From positions 930,001 to 994,000 of the forward strand of contig NZ_CP061316.1 in assembly GCF_018688335.1 (NCBI RefSeq): a DNA stretch of 64,000 bases. Reading direction: 5' to 3'. Below, piece after piece: positions 17,998 to 27,439 of this stretch. Every line of letters begins with the position of its first letter. The stretch's first letter is position 1. The position numbers were made by a program, and so were the translations under genes. The notes beneath the pieces are model-generated. The model did not search any database, was not told the DNA's origin, and worked only from the letters and a program-made list of their open reading frames with translations. This DNA comes from Polynucleobacter sp. AP-Jannik-300A-C4. Lineage in GTDB: Bacteria; Pseudomonadota; Gammaproteobacteria; Burkholderiales; Burkholderiaceae.

Positions 17998-18870
17998 TTA
18001 CTTATTCCAGATTTGCCACCAACGACGTTCTTTTTGAACGCGTTGGCCAGTAATCATCATTTGGCTGTCTGGGAAATTGAGCTTAAATACACGCAGAGAA
18101 TCATTACTCAGATCAGTCATGCCTAATTTCTCGTAAGACTTCGTAAGTAGATAGAGCGCTTCTTCAACGGCTGGCGCACGATCGTAATCACGAATCACAA
18201 GCTGCGCTCGATTGGCTGACGCTAGATATGCACCACGCTGATAGTAATAACGAGCCACGATCACATCTGCTTCGGCTAGTGAGTTCACGATGTAGCGCAT
18301 TCGATCTAAAGAGTCAGGCGCATATTTACTGTCAGGGAAACGCTCAACCACCACTTTGAAAGACTCAAATGCTTCTTTGGCTGCTTTTGGATCGCGCTCA
18401 CTCAAGTCTTGCCCGGTAAATTTACCGAGCCAACCTAAATCATCATTAAAACTAATCAAGCCCTTTAGGTAGTAGCCGTAGTCTAAGTTAGGGCTACCTT
18501 GATGCAGTTTGATGAAGCGATCAATCGCGACTTGAGCCTGAGCTTGTTCTTGGCCTTTCCAATAGCAATAGGCTGCATTGATTTGTGCTTGCTGAGAATA
18601 GGGGCCAAATGGGAAGCGACCCTCTAGTTTTTCAAAGTACTTGCCGCACTTTGCATAATCAGCATCTTTTAATTTGTCGGTTGCTTCCGAATACAGTTTT
18701 GTCTCAGACCAAATATCAGAATCATCTTTTGATCCATCGCTGCCTGCACACCCACCGAGGACCAGGCAGGCTGCACTAGCCCCAACAAATAGTGAAATGA
18801 GGGATTTTCTGGAAGATGCCCTAATAGTGGCAGCAAGCCTTAAACTGGCGTCTGTAATAACGTCCGACAT
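17998..18870 (-). CDS. bamD: Outer membrane protein assembly factor BamD (lipoprotein)
   Basis: About 290 residues. A lipoprotein signal ends in LVLGGC (lipidated Cys41), after an unusually long basic N-region of about 22 residues. TPR-like helices follow, with YAKCGKYFEKLEGRFPFGPYSQQAQINAAYCYWK and FIKLHQGSPNLDYGYYLKGL, typical of BamD/YfiO. It is the essential scaffold of the BAM complex that inserts beta-barrels into the outer membrane. The frame continues to an ATG at 18897, but that would overlap the divergent rluD start; the ATG at 18870 avoids this. Confidence 0.92.
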   Translation of the reverse strand: MSDVITDASLRLAATIRASSRKSLISLFVGASAACLVLGGCAGSDGSKDDSDIWSETKLYSEATDKLKDADYAKCGKYFEKLEGRFPFGPYSQQAQINAAYCYWKGQEQAQAQVAIDRFIKLHQGSPNLDYGYYLKGLISFNDDLGWLGKFTGQDLSERDPKAAKEAFESFKVVVERFPDSKYAPDSLDRMRYIVNSLAEADVIVARYYYQRGAYLASANRAQLVIRDYDRAPAVEEALYLLTKSYEKLGMTDLSNDSLRVFKLNFPDSQMMITGQRVQKERRWWQIWNK

Positions 18871-18890
18871 AACTAAAAGGCTCTTTAAGC

Positions 18891-19940
18891 GTGGCATTGC
18901 CGCATACTCCCGATTCGAATCCCATTGATTATATCGATGATGAGGATTTCATTGCCCTAGAAGTTCCTGCTGAGGTCAGCGGAGAGCGCTTAGATAAGTT
19001 TCTTGGGGGTGCTTTACCTGATTACTCCCGCAATCGACTCAAAGCTTGGGTTGAGGCTGGGGCAGTCACGGTGGATGGAAAAGTCACCAAAGTACGCCAT
19101 TTACTGCGCGGAAGCGAGAGTATTAAGGTGTTTCCACAGGAAATGCCCGAACAATTTGCCTTTGCCCCGGAAGATATTCCCCTCGATGTTGTCTATGAGG
19201 ATGATTCCATCATTGTGCTTAATAAACCCGCTGGACTTGTCGTACATCCAGCCGCTGGAAATTGGACGGGAACCCTATTAAATGGCCTGTTATATCGTTT
19301 CCCAGAGCTAAAAAATTTACCAAGGGCTGGAATTGTCCATCGCTTAGATAAAGATACGTCTGGACTGATGGTCGTAGCTCGCACGGATGTTGCGCAAACC
19401 TCACTAGTAAGACAGCTTCAGGAGCGAACTGTTGGGCGGCGCTACCTTTCTTTAGTTTGGGGTGATGCGCCTTCTCAGGGCAAGGTATTGGCAACCGTAG
19501 GTCGTGATCAGCGTGATCGCCTCAAAATGGCTGCTGGCTCCGCCCAAGGTAAACCGGCTGCCACTCTGTTCCGACGCTTGGCCAAAGGGACTTTTTTAGA
19601 ATGTCCAGTTGCCTTGCTGGAATGCCGCCTGGAAACTGGCCGCACCCATCAAATCCGTGTACACCTCGAATCCTTGGGTTTTCCACTCTTGGGTGACCCG
19701 GTTTATCGCAAAAGAACGCCTGGAGCAGCAAAAACATTACCCTTTAGTCGTCAGGCTCTGCATGCTTATGCCCTCAGTTTGCAGCATCCATCGACACAGG
19801 ATGTGATGACCTGGTTTAGATTGCCCCCTCAAGATTTAATGAATTTGCTGCCTCTGCTTGGAATGAGTGAGGCAGACCTACCTAAAGAAGATGCCTTAAT
19901 GACATCCATCAAAAATGATCAGCGCAATTCAGCAGATTGA
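18891..19940 (+). CDS. rluD: 23S rRNA pseudouridine synthase RluD
   Basis: A 349-residue enzyme. An S4 RNA-binding domain (about 20-85, GERLDKFLGGALPDYSRNRLKAWVEAG) precedes the RluA-type catalytic domain with HRLDKDTSGLMVVAR, whose Asp after RL is catalytic. RluD makes pseudouridines 1911, 1915 and 1917 in helix 69. The start is GTG at 18891 with AAAAGG about 10 bases upstream. It is divergent from bamD (20 bases between starts) and overlaps pgeF by 26 bases, a pairing seen in many proteobacteria. Confidence 0.92.
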   Translation: MALPHTPDSNPIDYIDDEDFIALEVPAEVSGERLDKFLGGALPDYSRNRLKAWVEAGAVTVDGKVTKVRHLLRGSESIKVFPQEMPEQFAFAPEDIPLDVVYEDDSIIVLNKPAGLVVHPAAGNWTGTLLNGLLYRFPELKNLPRAGIVHRLDKDTSGLMVVARTDVAQTSLVRQLQERTVGRRYLSLVWGDAPSQGKVLATVGRDQRDRLKMAAGSAQGKPAATLFRRLAKGTFLECPVALLECRLETGRTHQIRVHLESLGFPLLGDPVYRKRTPGAAKTLPFSRQALHAYALSLQHPSTQDVMTWFRLPPQDLMNLLPLLGMSEADLPKEDALMTSIKNDQRNSAD

Positions 19941-20712
19941 GCCAACTTGGCTTGTACCCAAGCAAATTCAAGCTTTTTGTACGACTCGGAATGGTGGGGT
20001 TAGTAAACCTCCTTTTAATAGCCTTAATCTCGGGCTGAATGCTGGCGATGATGTGGACGATGTGGTGCAAAACCGCAGAGCCTTACGATCACACCTTCCT
20101 GCCGAGCCAGCTTGGCTTAAGCAGATTCATGGCACTACAGTGAGCACTCCGGCCTCAAGAAGTGCTTTGCTTAGTGAGCCATTTGAAGCGGATGCCTCTG
20201 TTACCAATATTCCAAACGAGGTACTGGCCATTCTAACGGCCGATTGCATGCCGGTATTGTTCTCAAGCAAGAATGGTGATGTTGTTGGGGCAGCTCATGC
20301 TGGCTGGCGAGGTCTCAGTGGCGGAGTTTTAGAAAATACCATTCGGGAAATGCGTCATTTATCCCCGGACCTGCTACCAAAAGATATTGTGGTGTGGATG
20401 GGTCCTGCAATCGGACCTACTGCATTTGAGGTCGGCGAAGATGTGCTGCAAGCGTTTGCCGGCCAATCTCATGCTATTTTGTCCGAGGCATTTAAATCTA
20501 TTGCTGGTAGTCCTGGAAAGTATTTAGCCAATTTATATCTACTCGCTCAGGACCGTTTACGTTCTGCTGGCATTGAGAGGGTATATGGCGGCGACTTTTG
20601 CACATCCAGTGATTCAGTAAATTTCTTTTCCTATCGGAGGGATAAAGTAACCGGTCGATTCGCTTCCTTAATTTGGATCGCGGGCAAGACTCCATCTTCG
20701 GGTTATTACTAG
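19915..20712 (+). CDS. pgeF: Peptidoglycan editing factor PgeF (YfiH/LACC1 family)
   Basis: A 265-residue protein with the family's metal-binding set: ILTADCMPVLF, AAHAGWRGLSGGVLENTI and MGPAIGPTAFEVG. YfiH proteins have been described as multicopper-like oxidoreductases, purine nucleoside phosphorylases and as an editor that prevents wrong amino acids in peptidoglycan precursors. It overlaps the end of rluD by 26 bases, so the two are probably translated together. Confidence 0.88.
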   Translation: MISAIQQIEPTWLVPKQIQAFCTTRNGGVSKPPFNSLNLGLNAGDDVDDVVQNRRALRSHLPAEPAWLKQIHGTTVSTPASRSALLSEPFEADASVTNIPNEVLAILTADCMPVLFSSKNGDVVGAAHAGWRGLSGGVLENTIREMRHLSPDLLPKDIVVWMGPAIGPTAFEVGEDVLQAFAGQSHAILSEAFKSIAGSPGKYLANLYLLAQDRLRSAGIERVYGGDFCTSSDSVNFFSYRRDKVTGRFASLIWIAGKTPSSGYY

Positions 20713-20714
20713 CT

Positions 20715-20748
20715 TAGCCCTAGGGCTAGGGTTAGTGCGTATAACCCT
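20715..20748. promoter_or_regulatory. Overlapping inverted repeats between pgeF and phaC
   Basis: TAGCCCTAGGGCTA (20715-20728) is a perfect 14-base palindrome. AGGGTTA (20728-20734) pairs with TAACCCT (20742-20748). TAGCCCTA can also pair with TAGGGTTA, so the hairpins exclude each other. No T run follows. They may act as a terminator for rluD-pgeF or as a leader structure for phaC. Confidence 0.35.
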
Positions 20749-20796
20749 TACAGCCTGATAGTTGGAGAATGAACTTAATTAATTAACGAGATCATT

Positions 20797-22428
20797 ATGT
20801 TTGCAGGTATGAATACGGGTGTTGCGCCATCATTGGCACCGCACCACATGGCATTAATTCCACCAGAACGTTTGGCGGAAATTCAAAAGGAATATTTTTC
20901 GGAGTTTTCTCAACTCGCAACGAATCCCGAGGCAATTGAAGTAAAAGATCGTCGCTTCTCTGGTAAAGCGTGGCATTCATCTTGGAGCAAGATGATTGCA
21001 GCAACCTATTTGCTGAACTCTAAACATCTCATGGCCCTTGCTGAGGCTGTGGATACTGATGAAAAAATGAAGGCAAAAATTTTGTTCACTACAGAACAAA
21101 TGATTGATGCTTTATCCCCTTCAAACTTTATTGCTACCAATCCTGAGGTTCTTGAAAATATTATTAACACCCAAGGGCAATCTATTCAAAACGGAATAGT
21201 GAACTTGTTGGGCGATTTAAAAAAAGGCAAAGTATCGCTGACTGATGAAAGCGCTTTTGAAGTTGGTAAGAATATTGCAACCACTGAAGGCCAGGTGGTT
21301 TTTCGCAATGATCTCTTTGAGTTAATTCAGTACACACCCTTAACTGAAACAGTGTATGAGCGCCCATACTTAATGGTGCCTCCTTGTATTAACAAATACT
21401 ATATTTTGGATTTGCAGCCAGATAACTCCGTGGTCCGTTACATGGTGGAGCAGGGTCACACTGTTTTCTTGGTCTCCTGGAGAAACCCCGACGCATCGAT
21501 GTCCAAAGTAACTTGGGATGACTATGTTGGCGATGGCGTCATCAAGGCGATTGAGGTTGTTAAGGATATTGGCGCTGCAGATCAGATTAATGTTCTCGGA
21601 TTTTGTGTCGGCGGCACTTTAACCTCTACCGCATTAGCAGTATTGGCAGCACGTAAAAAAGATTATGTTGCAAGCTTAACTTTGCTCACCACTTTATTGG
21701 ATTTCACTGACACCGGAATTCTGGATGTGTTCATCGACGAAGGTATGGTCAAGTTGCGCGAGACCACCATTGGTGGTGAGGGCGGCCACTTTGGGATGAT
21801 GTCTGGTCTGGATTTAGGAAATACATTCTCTTTCCTGCGTCCAAATGATTTGGTTTGGAATTATGTTGTTGAAAATTATTTAAAAGGTAATTCACCACCC
21901 CCATTTGATTTGCTCTATTGGAATGGCGACTCAACTAATCTACCTGGCCCAATGTATTGCTGGTATCTACGGCATACCTATCTACAAAATGAATTAGTTA
22001 AACCAGGCAAGCTTACCGTTTGTGGTGAAAAAGTTGACCTAGGCAAGATTACAGCTCCAGCGTATATCTACGCATCGCATGATGACCACATTGTGCCGTG
22101 GAAATCTGCCTATGAATCTACCCACATCCTGAAGGGTAAGAATCGATTTGTCTTGGGTGCATCAGGCCATATTGCTGGCGTGATTAACCCACCAGCAAAG
22201 AACAAGCGCCATTATTTTGAAAATAATAAATTGGCAACGACTGCAGATGAGTGGTTAGCTGCAGCAAAAGAGATCAAGGGTAGTTGGTGGCCTAACTACG
22301 CTCAATGGTTAGAACAGTTTGGTGGCAAGAAAATTAAAGCCAGCAAAACGTTCGGTAATGCACAGTACAAAAAACTAGAAGCAGCGCCTGGTAAGTACGT
22401 GAAAGAAAAAGTATCCGCTGCTCAATAA
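20797..22428 (+). CDS. phaC: Polyhydroxyalkanoate synthase, class I
   Basis: A 543-residue alpha/beta-hydrolase-fold polymerase. The lipase-like box is GFCVGG with catalytic Cys270; Asp430 (SHDDHIVPW) and His458 (GASGHIAG) complete the triad. It polymerises (R)-3-hydroxyacyl-CoA into storage polyester at the granule surface. A single subunit of this length without PhaE/PhaR-type partners indicates class I, as in Cupriavidus, with an N-terminal part about 50 residues shorter. phaB follows after 21 bases. Confidence 0.94.
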   Translation: MFAGMNTGVAPSLAPHHMALIPPERLAEIQKEYFSEFSQLATNPEAIEVKDRRFSGKAWHSSWSKMIAATYLLNSKHLMALAEAVDTDEKMKAKILFTTEQMIDALSPSNFIATNPEVLENIINTQGQSIQNGIVNLLGDLKKGKVSLTDESAFEVGKNIATTEGQVVFRNDLFELIQYTPLTETVYERPYLMVPPCINKYYILDLQPDNSVVRYMVEQGHTVFLVSWRNPDASMSKVTWDDYVGDGVIKAIEVVKDIGAADQINVLGFCVGGTLTSTALAVLAARKKDYVASLTLLTTLLDFTDTGILDVFIDEGMVKLRETTIGGEGGHFGMMSGLDLGNTFSFLRPNDLVWNYVVENYLKGNSPPPFDLLYWNGDSTNLPGPMYCWYLRHTYLQNELVKPGKLTVCGEKVDLGKITAPAYIYASHDDHIVPWKSAYESTHILKGKNRFVLGASGHIAGVINPPAKNKRHYFENNKLATTADEWLAAAKEIKGSWWPNYAQWLEQFGGKKIKASKTFGNAQYKKLEAAPGKYVKEKVSAAQ

Positions 22429-22449
22429 TATTTTCATAAGGGGTAAGAC

Positions 22450-23190
22450 ATGTCTCAAAAGATTGCATACGTAACTGGTGGTATGGGTGGTATTGGTACC
22501 GCTATTTGTCAGCGCCTCTCCAAGGACGGCTTTAAGGTTATCGCAGGTTGTGGCCCAAATTCACCGCGTAAAGATCGCTGGCTTGGCGAGCAAAAAGCTT
22601 TGGGTTATGACTTCATCGCCTCTGAAGGTAACGTTTCTGACTGGGACAGCACTGTTGCTGCTTTTGATAAGGTAAAGGCTGAAGTAGGTCGTGTTGACGT
22701 TCTCGTAAATAACGCTGGTATTACTAAGGACAGCGTATTCCGCAAAATGACTCCTGAGCAATGGAAAGCGGTGATTGATACCAACCTCAATTCTTTATTT
22801 AATGTGACTAAGCAAGTGGTCGATGGTATGGCTGATAACGGTTGGGGCCGGATTATCAATATTTCTTCTGTAAACGGCCAGAAGGGACAGTTTGGTCAAT
22901 CCAACTACTCCACTGCAAAAGCAGGCTTGCATGGATTTACGATGGCCTTGTCACAAGAACTAGCCTCTAAAGGGGTAACTGTAAATACAGTGTCTCCTGG
23001 TTATATCGGTACTGATATGGTGAAGGCTATTCGTGAAGATGTTCTCGAGAAGATTGTTGCTGGGGTTCCTGTTAAGCGCTTGGGCACTCCGGAAGAGATT
23101 GCTTCGATTTGCTGCTGGATTGCCTCTGATGATGGCGGTTATGCAACTGGCGCTGACTTCTCCTTGAATGGTGGCCTGCATACTGGTTAA
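22450..23190 (+). CDS. phaB: Acetoacetyl-CoA reductase (NADPH, SDR family)
   Basis: A 246-residue short-chain dehydrogenase. The nucleotide motif GGMGGIG is at about 10-16, NNAG follows, and the catalytic Ser and YSTAK follow INISSVNGQKGQFGQSNY. It reduces acetoacetyl-CoA to (R)-3-hydroxybutyryl-CoA, the PhaC substrate. The SVNGQKGQFGQ stretch is typical of PhaB and separates it from FabG. AAGGGG precedes the ATG. It is directly downstream of phaC, with no phaA between. Confidence 0.93.
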   Translation: MSQKIAYVTGGMGGIGTAICQRLSKDGFKVIAGCGPNSPRKDRWLGEQKALGYDFIASEGNVSDWDSTVAAFDKVKAEVGRVDVLVNNAGITKDSVFRKMTPEQWKAVIDTNLNSLFNVTKQVVDGMADNGWGRIINISSVNGQKGQFGQSNYSTAKAGLHGFTMALSQELASKGVTVNTVSPGYIGTDMVKAIREDVLEKIVAGVPVKRLGTPEEIASICCWIASDDGGYATGADFSLNGGLHTG

Positions 23191-23305
23191 ACCCATCAAA
23201 AATGCAGTTTTAGTGGTCTGCTCATCGGCATATTTACCTTTAGGTCAAACTAGGGATAAACTATGCCGATGTTGCATTGCAGTAATGAGAGTTAGGAAAA
23301 AATAC

Positions 23306-23866
23306 ATGGCCACACGTTCCAAAAAAGCCGGCGACAGCCGCTTGATCAAGAAGTATCCCAATCGTCGTTTATATGACACCCAAACCAGCACCTACGTCAC
23401 GCTGGCCGATATCAAAAATTTAGTAATGGCAGGCGATGCATTTAGCGTTGTTGATGCAAAAACTGAAGATGATTTAACTCGCAATATCTTGCTGCAAATT
23501 ATCTTGGAAGAGGAGGCTGGTGGTGCCCCGGTTTTTTCAACTCAAATGCTTTCTCAAATCATTCGCTTCTATGGCAACTCCATGCAAGGCTTGATGGGTA
23601 GCTATCTTGAAAAGACCATGCAATCTTTCGTGGATATTCACAATAAGCTAGGTGACCAAACTCAGGGCTTAGGTGCAGGTAGCACGCCCGAAGCATGGGC
23701 CAAGATGATGAATTTACAAAACCCGATGATGCAAGGCTTGATGGGCAACTACATGGAGCAGAGCAAAGACTTATTTGTGAAGATGCAAGAGCAAATGCAA
23801 AACTCCCCAACGATATTTAGTGGCTTCCCATTTCCAGGTCAGCCTAATAAGACAGAAAAAGAATAG
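23306..23866 (+). CDS. phaR: Polyhydroxyalkanoate synthesis repressor PhaR
   Basis: A 186-residue protein with the PhaR N-terminal DNA-binding domain ([25 protein letters not shown]) and the PHB-accumulation regulatory domain ([21 protein letters not shown]). The C-terminus repeats a Met/Gln-rich [11 protein letters not shown] unit. PhaR represses phasin genes until nascent PHA granules titrate it away. The ATG at 23306 with AGTTAGGA upstream is clear; the longer frame from 23168 overlaps phaB and is not used. Confidence 0.92.
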   Translation: MATRSKKAGDSRLIKKYPNRRLYDTQTSTYVTLADIKNLVMAGDAFSVVDAKTEDDLTRNILLQIILEEEAGGAPVFSTQMLSQIIRFYGNSMQGLMGSYLEKTMQSFVDIHNKLGDQTQGLGAGSTPEAWAKMMNLQNPMMQGLMGNYMEQSKDLFVKMQEQMQNSPTIFSGFPFPGQPNKTEKE

Positions 23867-23868
23867 TT

Positions 23869-25227
23869 GTGGCGGGTAAAGTTGGTTTTGTTTCCTTGGG
23901 ATGCCCCAAGGCATTGGTTGATTCTGAACTCATTCTCACTCAATTAAGTGCTGAGGGTTACGAGACTGCTAAGGATTATTCCGGCGCCGATCTTGTTGTT
24001 GTTAACACCTGCGGCTTTATCGATTCTGCTGTTGAGGAGAGCCTTGCTGCAATTGGCGAAGCTTTATCAGAAAATGGCAAGGTGATCGTTACTGGGTGCT
24101 TAGGTGCTCGTAAAAATGCCGATGGTAGCGACCTTATTCAGAGCATCCACCCCAAGGTTCTAGCCGTTACAGGCCCGCATGCCACTCAAGAAGTAATGCA
24201 GGCGATTCATCTGCACCTACCAAAACCGCACGACCCGTTTACTGATTTGCTTCCGCCAATAGGTGTGAAGCTCACACCAAAGCATTATGCATACCTCAAG
24301 ATCTCCGAGGGCTGTAATCACCGTTGCACCTTCTGCATTATCCCAAGCATGCGTGGCGATCTGGTTTCACGTCCTATTGGTGAAGTGCTGCTTGAGGCTA
24401 AAAAATTATTTGAGTCCGGCGTAAAAGAATTATTGGTTGTTTCTCAAGATACGAGTGCCTATGGTGTTGATATTCAATATCGCACTGGTTTTTGGGATGG
24501 CAAACCTGTTAAGACTCGTATGTTTGATTTAGTAAATGCTTTAAATCAAATTGCCAGAGAGCATCAGGCTTGGGTTCGCCTGCATTACGTGTATCCCTAT
24601 CCGCATGTTGATGATGTTTTGCCATTAATGGCAGAGTTTTCTGATCATGGCTATGGCGTGTTGCCTTATTTAGATATTCCTTTGCAACATGCGCACCCAG
24701 ATGTGCTCAAACGCATGAAGCGTCCTGCAAGTGGAGAAAAGAATCTAGAGCGCATACAAGCATGGCGGGCTGCATGCCCAGATTTAGTTATTCGCAGTAC
24801 ATTTATTGCAGGCTTCCCAGGCGAAACCGAGGAAGAGTTTGAGTACTTGTTGAATTTCCTCGATGAGGCTCAAATTGATCGTGCCGGTTGTTTTGCCTAT
24901 TCACCTGTTGATGGTGCAACAGCCAATACCTTGGATAACCCAGTTCCGGAATCCTTGCGCGAAGATCGTCGCGCTCGTTTTATGGCTAAGGCTGAAGAAA
25001 TCTCCATAAAACGCCTTGCTAAAAAAATAGGCAAGCGTATTCAGGTCATCATTGACCGAGTAGATGAATCCGGTGGAATTGGTCGAACCATCGGTGATGC
25101 CCCTGAAATTGATGGTTTAGTGCGGGTTTTACCCCCAAGCAAGCCCTCTAAGCGTTACCGTACCGGTGAAATCATCAAAGTGACGGTGATTAGCTCCCAA
25201 GGGCATGACCTAATAGCCGAAACTTGA
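23869..25227 (+). CDS. rimO: Ribosomal protein S12 methylthiotransferase RimO
   Basis: A 452-residue radical-SAM methylthiotransferase that converts Asp88 of ribosomal protein S12 to beta-methylthio-Asp. The UPF0004 domain supplies one iron-sulfur site with Cys12, Cys48 and Cys77 (SLGCPK, NTCGFID, TGCLGAR). The radical-SAM domain has CNHRCTFC (Cys149, 153, 156), and a C-terminal TRAM domain follows from about 380. [12 protein letters not shown] is RimO-specific compared with MiaB. It starts with GTG two bases after the phaR stop. Confidence 0.94.
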   Translation: MAGKVGFVSLGCPKALVDSELILTQLSAEGYETAKDYSGADLVVVNTCGFIDSAVEESLAAIGEALSENGKVIVTGCLGARKNADGSDLIQSIHPKVLAVTGPHATQEVMQAIHLHLPKPHDPFTDLLPPIGVKLTPKHYAYLKISEGCNHRCTFCIIPSMRGDLVSRPIGEVLLEAKKLFESGVKELLVVSQDTSAYGVDIQYRTGFWDGKPVKTRMFDLVNALNQIAREHQAWVRLHYVYPYPHVDDVLPLMAEFSDHGYGVLPYLDIPLQHAHPDVLKRMKRPASGEKNLERIQAWRAACPDLVIRSTFIAGFPGETEEEFEYLLNFLDEAQIDRAGCFAYSPVDGATANTLDNPVPESLREDRRARFMAKAEEISIKRLAKKIGKRIQVIIDRVDESGGIGRTIGDAPEIDGLVRVLPPSKPSKRYRTGEIIKVTVISSQGHDLIAET

Positions 25228-25306
25228 CTATTAGAATAAAAATAGTGTTTTGGCTTTTTATTTGGGTCAATATTTTGCCTATTTAGGCACCGTAAAGGGG
25301 ATTAAT

Positions 25307-26491
25307 ATGAGTCGTGATGTCGTTGTTTTGAGTGCTGTCCGTTCAGCAATTGGTACTTTTAATGGATCACTGAGTAGCCTTGAGCCATCAGAGCTCGGCG
25401 GTATGGTGATGAAAGAAGCGGTAGCCCGATCTGGAGTTGATCCAGCCTTAATTAATTACGTTACTGTAGGAAATACCATTCCTACAGATAACCGTTATGC
25501 CTATGTTGCACGCGTTGCCTCAATCCAGGCTGGTCTACCAATGGAATCTGTTGCGATGGCCTTGAATCGTTTATGCAGCTCAGGCTTGCAAGCGATTGTG
25601 ACAACTGCCCAACAAATTATGCTGGGTGACTGCGATTACGGTATTGGTGGCGGTGTTGAAGTGATGTCACGCGGTATGTATGGCTCACCAGCAATGCGTA
25701 GCGGTGCTCGCATGGGCGATACCAAAATGATTGACTTGATGGTTTCTGTCTTGACCGATCCATTTGGCGTTGGACATATGGGTGTTACTGCTGAGAACCT
25801 CGTTGAAAAATGGAAGCTGACTCGTGAAGAGCAAGATGCTCTAGCCGTCGAGTCACATCGTCGCGCAGCTAATGCAATTAAAGAGGGTCGCTTTAAGTCT
25901 CAAATCGTTCCAATTACTATTAAAACTCGCAAGGGTGATGTGGTGTTTGATACTGATGAGCATGTCAAGCCAGACACCACGATGGAAACTTTGGCGAAGA
26001 TGAAAGCAGTCTTCAAAAAAGAAGGTGGTAGCGTTACTGCAGGTAATGCTTCAGGTATTAATGATGGCGCAGCATTCTTTGTATTGGCTGATGCTGATAC
26101 GGCGAAGAAGGCTGGTCATAAACCAATCGCTCGCTTAGTGTCATATGCTGTTGCTGGCGTACCGAACCACATTATGGGCGAAGGCCCAATTCCAGCAACC
26201 AAGATTGCTCTCGAGCGTGCTGGCCTGAAATTAGATCAAATTGATGTGATTGAATCTAATGAAGCATTTGCTGCACAAGCCTTGGCTGTTACTAAAGGCT
26301 TGGGCTTAGATCCAGCTAAGACCAACGTGAATGGTGGCGCGATTGCATTAGGTCACCCAATCGGTTGTTCTGGCGCTGCAATTGCCACTAAAGCTATCCA
26401 TGAATTACATCGTGTTCAGGGCAAATATGCTCTGGTCACAATGTGTATTGGCGGTGGTCAGGGTATCGCAACTATTTTTGAGCGCCTGTAA
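25307..26491 (+). CDS. bktB: Beta-ketothiolase (BktB-like acetyl-CoA acyltransferase)
   Basis: A 394-residue thiolase with catalytic Cys90 (NRLCSSG), His350 (GHPIG) and Cys380 (CIGGGQG). It condenses acyl-CoAs to 3-ketoacyl-CoA. It resembles Cupriavidus BktB closely along its length, including ARMGD, the GKYALVTMCIGGGQGIA ending and PATKIALERAGL. BktB accepts propionyl-CoA as well as acetyl-CoA. No other thiolase lies in the PHA cluster, so it probably feeds PhaB. ATG 25307 with AAAGGGG is chosen over the longer frame from 25250. Confidence 0.85.
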   Translation: MSRDVVVLSAVRSAIGTFNGSLSSLEPSELGGMVMKEAVARSGVDPALINYVTVGNTIPTDNRYAYVARVASIQAGLPMESVAMALNRLCSSGLQAIVTTAQQIMLGDCDYGIGGGVEVMSRGMYGSPAMRSGARMGDTKMIDLMVSVLTDPFGVGHMGVTAENLVEKWKLTREEQDALAVESHRRAANAIKEGRFKSQIVPITIKTRKGDVVFDTDEHVKPDTTMETLAKMKAVFKKEGGSVTAGNASGINDGAAFFVLADADTAKKAGHKPIARLVSYAVAGVPNHIMGEGPIPATKIALERAGLKLDQIDVIESNEAFAAQALAVTKGLGLDPAKTNVNGGAIALGHPIGCSGAAIATKAIHELHRVQGKYALVTMCIGGGQGIATIFERL

Positions 26492-26528
26492 TCAGCGTTC
26501 ATTTACTGCCCTAGCTTAAGCAAGTGCT

Positions 26529-27419
26529 TTAGTTAATTAGCAGTAAAGCAGCATCCAAGCCGACTCGGTCAAAAGCCGCGTCGGCTTTTTCTTTGACAAT
26601 CGGTTTTGCGCGATAGGCGATGCTAATACCTGAGCCATGCATCATTGGTAAATCGTTAGATCCATCACCCATGGTGATGGAATGTTGCTTTAGGCAATTC
26701 ATGAGCGTGCAGGCTTGCTCTAGATAGGCGCTCTTAGCTGCGCCATCAACGATATCGCCAATCACTTTACCGGTGAGCTTGCCATCAATAATTTCCAGGG
26801 TGTTAGCTTGGGTTTGTTTGAAGCCCAATTCCTTTTGGAGTTTTTCAGTAAAGAAGGTAAAGCCACCAGAAACTAGGAGCGTATAAAGACCCTTTGCATT
26901 TGCTCCAGCTAATAATTCAGCGGCGCCAGGGTTAGGGCGCAAGCGTTCTTTATAGACTGAATCCAATACATCAGCGGATACGCCTGCTAACAAAGCAACA
27001 CGTCTACGCAAACTTTCTTTAAAGTCTTTGATTTCGCCACGCATTGTGGCTTCAGTGATTTCAGAGACCGCAGCCTTTTTACCTGTGAAGTCAGCAATCT
27101 CATCAATACACTCAATATTAATCAGGGTAGAGTCCATATCCATGGCCAACACCTTTACCGCATCAGCCTTAAATCCCGGTGATAGAAAAGCCAAATCTGT
27201 ATTGTATGTGGCGGCGATATCGCGCATTGCAACTCTTGCCTCAGGCAATAAGTTTTGAGAGCAAGTCCAGCGCGCAGTGAAATATTTTGATGGTGATGGT
27301 TCTAGCGTGAGCTGAGAAATTTCTAGCCCTAGAACTTTGGCATGCGCATTGAATGCAGCATTTAAATCTGTTGGTATTTGGGTATTCGCAAGCGCTACAA
27401 GAGTAAGGTGGCTAGACAT
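26529..27419 (-). CDS. serB: Phosphoserine phosphatase
   Basis: A 296-residue HAD phosphatase performing the last step of serine synthesis. The nucleophile motif is MDMDSTLI (Asp94, Asp96), motif II is LVSGGF and motif III/IV is GDGSNDLPMM. The N-terminal 85 residues form an ACT-like domain as in other proteobacterial SerB proteins. It follows mfd after 20 bases and is probably co-transcribed. Confidence 0.93.
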   Translation of the reverse strand: MSSHLTLVALANTQIPTDLNAAFNAHAKVLGLEISQLTLEPSPSKYFTARWTCSQNLLPEARVAMRDIAATYNTDLAFLSPGFKADAVKVLAMDMDSTLINIECIDEIADFTGKKAAVSEITEATMRGEIKDFKESLRRRVALLAGVSADVLDSVYKERLRPNPGAAELLAGANAKGLYTLLVSGGFTFFTEKLQKELGFKQTQANTLEIIDGKLTGKVIGDIVDGAAKSAYLEQACTLMNCLKQHSITMGDGSNDLPMMHGSGISIAYRAKPIVKEKADAAFDRVGLDAALLLIN

Positions 27420-27439
27420 GGGTATTAAGTAATCAGAAA

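Noticed and set aside
20715-20748. Telomere-like TTAGGG repeats
   Set aside because: Only two imperfect TAGGG units; the inverted-repeat reading explains them.
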